Shown here piece after piece: positions 5,738-7,904 of a DNA stretch of 7,904 nucleotides. The position numbers and the translations under genes are program-made. Every line of letters starts with the position of its first letter. Position 1 is the stretch's first letter. The stretch is from CAZSNH01 sp052388455 (GTDB taxonomy: Bacteria > Pseudomonadota > Alphaproteobacteria > Rhizobiales > Hyphomicrobiaceae). The DNA is taken from positions 1 through 7,904 of the forward strand of contig JBQTIA010000099.1 in NCBI GenBank assembly GCA_052388455.1. The letters are read 5' to 3'. The notes beneath the pieces were generated by a model that saw nothing but the letters and a program-made list of their open reading frames with translations, was not told the DNA's origin and did no database searches.

Positions 5738-6259
5738 CTACCGGTGCGCCGCCCTGGGCTCGATGCGCCGACGCGAGTCCTTCCAATCAATGTGATATTT
5801 GTCCTCGGCCGTGAAATAGCCGCTGTACGTGCCTTTGCCTGTGGTGCCGGCGAGGGCGCCCGTGGCCGCAACGACCTCCCAGGTTCCGGCCATGGTGGTC
5901 CGCGGCTGGCCGTTGTCGAGCGTCGTCGTGACCTTGCCGCTCACGCGCACGATCTGCTGGTCGACCCCACGCGATAAGATCGCATAGCCGAGGTGCGTGC
6001 CATTGCCCTTGTCGAGGTCCGCCGTTTCCCGAATGCTGACAGCGAAGCCGTCGAGCGGCCCGCCGCCGGGACTCGTATTCGTCCCCGTGGACTCACTGAG
6101 GAGAAGGATGTGACCATCCGCGATTGGTTGGATGTCACGCTTGACGTAGGCGACGTCGAAACGGCCGGCGTCGCCTTCGCTTCCGGCCAGGACCGGGCAC
6201 ACGAACCCGACCATGCTGAGCGCTGCGAAGGCCAGAAGAGATTTTGCGAGTGTCACCAT
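5738..6259 (-). CDS. Secreted small beta-barrel protein (AOC/dirigent-like motif), copy 2
   Basis: This exported protein has 173 residues. A signal peptide covers residues 1-25, with likely cleavage after VLA and mature start GSEGD. C21 is not in a lipobox. The mature part is rich in alternating strands. AGTWEVVAATGALAGTTG followed by KGTYSGYFT (124-150) is the GTW-x-V...TG-x-x-x-G...G-x-G-x-Y hairpin of small AOC/dirigent-like barrels, then DKYHIDWKDSR. It resembles copy 1 (4163-4636) in this hairpin only. The ATG at 6259 has GGAG 7 nt upstream. It is divergent from the TPR gene across 191 nt and followed by a strong hairpin. Ligand and role are unknown; the barrel call rests on the motif and strand pattern. 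Confidence 0.85.
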   Translation of the reverse strand: MVTLAKSLLAFAALSMVGFVCPVLAGSEGDAGRFDVAYVKRDIQPIADGHILLLSESTGTNTSPGGGPLDGFAVSIRETADLDKGNGTHLGYAILSRGVDQQIVRVSGKVTTTLDNGQPRTTMAGTWEVVAATGALAGTTGKGTYSGYFTAEDKYHIDWKDSRRRIEPRAAHR

Positions 6260-6393
6260 GATTTTGCTCCACTTCGATAAATGTCACTGCCAGGTCGAAG
6301 CCGGGCCTGCTCGGATTGAACCGGGAGCAGAACCGCCTCAGCCATCGGGAGCGTGGCAAATTCGGAGTCGACGCGGGAGTTACATGCCGTTCC

Positions 6394-6418
6394 CTAACGG
6401 TTAGATCGCGTGCTAATC
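6394..6418. promoter_or_regulatory. Palindromic site in the divergent promoter region
   Basis: CTAAC-G-GTTAG (6394-6404) is a perfect palindrome. The right half (GGTTAG, 6399-6404) is mirrored again by CTAATC (6413-6418) with one mismatch across 8 nt. The site lies 33-57 nt before the TPR protein's start codon, in the 191-nt gap shared with the secreted barrel gene. It could be an operator, but no clear -35/-10 pair supports either direction. Confidence 0.3.
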
Positions 6419-6450
6419 TTTTGCATCCTGATGAATTTTTCCGGTGCGCG

Positions 6451-7722
6451 ATGGACACCACGGCCATTAAGACCTGCCTGGATCGGGCGCTCGCGAGCCC
6501 GTCTTTTCGGCGCGCTGGACGGCTCCGTCGCTTTCTGGAGTTCGTCGTTCGCGCGGAGCTCGCCGGTCGCGGCGAACGGCTCAAAGAGTATGCCGTCGGA
6601 CTGGAGGTCTTCGACCGGGGCGAGGATTTCGATCCGCGGATCGACAATATCGTGCGCGTCGAGGCCATCAGGCTGAGGGCCCGTCTCGACGACTACTTTC
6701 GAACGGACGGTGCGACCGAGCCGGTTCGGATCTCCATGCCGAAGGGTTCGTATCGCCCCACATTCTCGACCAACGGCCACCGGCCCGAGCCGATCCTCGA
6801 CGACCCGGAGTCGCTGTACTGGCTGGCCCGTTCGCTGATCTTCCGTTTCTCACCGGATGACTACAGGCGTGCCATACGATTGCTGGGCGAAAGCATTAGG
6901 CGCTGGCCGGACAATGCGCGTCTGAACGCCCTGATGGCCGAATGCGCCGCCGGTGCGACGTGCTCCGACATCGGCTTTCTGGCGCCGGAGGACGGTTTGC
7001 CGCTGATGCAGCAAGCGGCCGGCCGCGCGCTCGCTCTCGATCCTGAGAATGGGCCGGCGCACTTCTTCGTGAGCCTCGCCAGTCTGCGGCTCGCCGACAA
7101 GAGCACGGTCAGAGCGGCCATCCGGCGGGCCCTCGAGCTCTGTCCCACAGAATCCAAGCTCCAGCACTGGGCCGCCGTCGTCCTACTCGCCGATGGACGG
7201 ACTGAAGAGGCGCTGCTTCACATCCACAAGGCCGAACGGCTGCAACCCGACGCACTCCTGCACCGGACGTTCAAGGCGACCCTCCTGCTCGCCGCCGGGC
7301 AAACCGATGCCGCGACCGGCAATTTCCGCGACATTCTGGAGTTCGACCCGGCCAACTACGCGGCCAACCTTTGGCTCAGCCGCGGATTGTGCGCGTGTGG
7401 ACGCTTCGAGGACGCGCGCGCGACAGCCGGCAGGGCTTTTGCGGTCTCGGGATCGGCCCAGGCGCTCGCAGCTCTGGCGTATGCCGAGGCGTGCGCCGGC
7501 AACAGCGCGACAGCCGATCGCCTGACCGGCAAGCTGATCGAATCCGAACGCACGCAGTATGTGAGGCCGACGAGCCTGGCCGCCATCGATATCGCACGCG
7601 GGCGCCTCGATGAAGCGAAGACCCGAATGGAGGTCGCCGTGCAGCAAGGAGACTTCCACCTCTCCTGGTCGCGCGTCGACCGCCGCTGGGAACCGCTTCG
7701 TGGTCGGGTCGCAGGGCTCTAG
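6451..7722 (+). CDS. TPR protein with the N-terminal domain of adenylate-cyclase/TPR regulators
   Basis: Residues 1-105 match a conserved N-terminal domain seen in many alphaproteobacterial TPR and adenylate-cyclase-like proteins: RRFLEFVVRAELAGRGERLK, then EYAVGLEVFDRGEDFDPR, IVRVEAIRLRARLDDYF and VRISMPKGSYRPTF. The remainder (about 120-423) is TPR-type helical hairpins with signatures such as ALALDPENGPAHF and ILEFDPANYAANLWL, ending in the typical GDFHLSWSRVDRRWEPLRG. The TolB-like domain often found between these parts is missing, and there is no cyclase domain or membrane segment. The protein has 423 residues from the ATG at 6451. An in-frame ATG at 6316 would add 45 unconserved residues across the palindrome, so it was not used. 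The ribosome-binding site is weak. It probably acts as a cytoplasmic scaffold or regulator. It is divergent from a secreted barrel gene, which might be its target (inference). Confidence 0.85.
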   Translation: MDTTAIKTCLDRALASPSFRRAGRLRRFLEFVVRAELAGRGERLKEYAVGLEVFDRGEDFDPRIDNIVRVEAIRLRARLDDYFRTDGATEPVRISMPKGSYRPTFSTNGHRPEPILDDPESLYWLARSLIFRFSPDDYRRAIRLLGESIRRWPDNARLNALMAECAAGATCSDIGFLAPEDGLPLMQQAAGRALALDPENGPAHFFVSLASLRLADKSTVRAAIRRALELCPTESKLQHWAAVVLLADGRTEEALLHIHKAERLQPDALLHRTFKATLLLAAGQTDAATGNFRDILEFDPANYAANLWLSRGLCACGRFEDARATAGRAFAVSGSAQALAALAYAEACAGNSATADRLTGKLIESERTQYVRPTSLAAIDIARGRLDEAKTRMEVAVQQGDFHLSWSRVDRRWEPLRGRVAGL

Positions 7723-7777
7723 GTGTGCCGGCTTTCCCACAACGAAACGTCGGATTTTCTCTCGATTCTGAAAAAGG

Positions 7778-7904
7778 GGCTCTTCAGGAAGTCGTGTGGG
7801 TGATCCGACCACGGTTTAGAGCGGTGGCAGCATGCAGGTGAGGATCTTGAGGCGCAAGTACTCCTCGTCGCGCAGGCCGTAGGCGCGACGCTGGAGGACG
7901 CGGA
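7778..7904 (-). mobile_element. End of an ISL3-type insertion sequence (partial)
   Basis: The element appears to begin with GGCTCTTCAGGAAGTCGTG at 7778, matching the GGCTCTTC-type inverted-repeat ends known in the ISL3 family. The transposase stop lies 38 nt inside this end, as expected. The element runs off the window, so the other repeat cannot be seen. ISL3 elements usually make 8-bp target duplications; the candidate here is 7770-7777 (GAAAAAGG). Confidence 0.65.
7816..7904 (-). CDS. Transposase, C-terminal fragment (ISL3-like), cut by the window edge
   Basis: Reading the minus strand into the stop at 7816-7818 gives 28 residues including RRAYGLRDEEYLRLKILTC and ending MLPPL. The pattern RRAYG-x-R...F/Y-x-x-L-x-I-L is the usual C-terminus of ISL3-family DDE transposases. 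The 5' part lies beyond the window, so completeness cannot be judged. The nearby end sequence at 7778 supports the assignment. Confidence 0.65.
   Translation of the reverse strand, partial: RVLQRRAYGLRDEEYLRLKILTCMLPPL

Noticed and set aside
6270..6300. Sigma-54-like TGGCA element upstream of the secreted barrel gene
   Set aside because: The second element lacks the required GC at the correct spacing.
6316..6450. Longer start for the TPR protein
   Set aside because: The 45 added residues are not part of the conserved domain and would read through the palindromic intergenic site; the ATG at 6451 begins the domain directly.

Overview
The window reads as chromosomal DNA of a high-GC proteobacterium, most likely an alphaproteobacterium of the Hyphomicrobiales (Rhizobiales) type. 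This rests on high GC throughout, strong G/C preference at third codon positions, GTG and TTG starts, and the gene families present. It is an accessory-looking region: a tRNA gene at one end, an insertion sequence at the other, and a toxin-antitoxin pair and orphan genes between.

Layout. 1-411: a promoter and a complete tRNA-Ala(CGC) gene, then an AT-rich flank and an open frame without a usable start that ends by overlapping the next gene. 408-2021: a 537-residue, mostly helical protein of unknown function. 2022-2417: no convincing gene; it holds a 12-bp copy of the tRNA 3' end, followed by a flank that resembles the one behind the tRNA gene. 2418-3226 (minus strand): a Phd-type antitoxin and a PIN-domain (VapC) toxin, overlapping by 4 nt. 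3425-4105 (plus): a glutathione S-transferase-like protein. 4163-6259 (minus): four genes, in transcription order a secreted small beta-barrel protein, an S-adenosylmethionine decarboxylase-like enzyme, an SMR-like four-helix membrane protein, and a second secreted barrel protein. Hairpins lie just behind the first and third of these. 6451-7722 (plus, divergent): a TPR protein with the conserved N-terminal domain of the adenylate-cyclase/TPR regulator families. 7778-7904: the end of an ISL3-type insertion sequence with the last 28 codons of its transposase, running off the window.

The most interesting part is the minus-strand cluster. A pyruvoyl-type AdoMet decarboxylase sits 6 nt from an SMR-like protein that lacks the glutamate used by drug-exporting SMRs, and two exported proteins sharing a G-rich barrel motif flank the pair. 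This suggests production of a polyamine or related aminopropyl compound and its movement across the membrane, but the link is inferred from gene order only. The second point of interest is the repeated tRNA-end flank (115-201 and 2137-2191), which suggests that 127-2148 is a small element inserted at the tRNA gene, or one unit of a tandem array. No integrase is visible inside the window.
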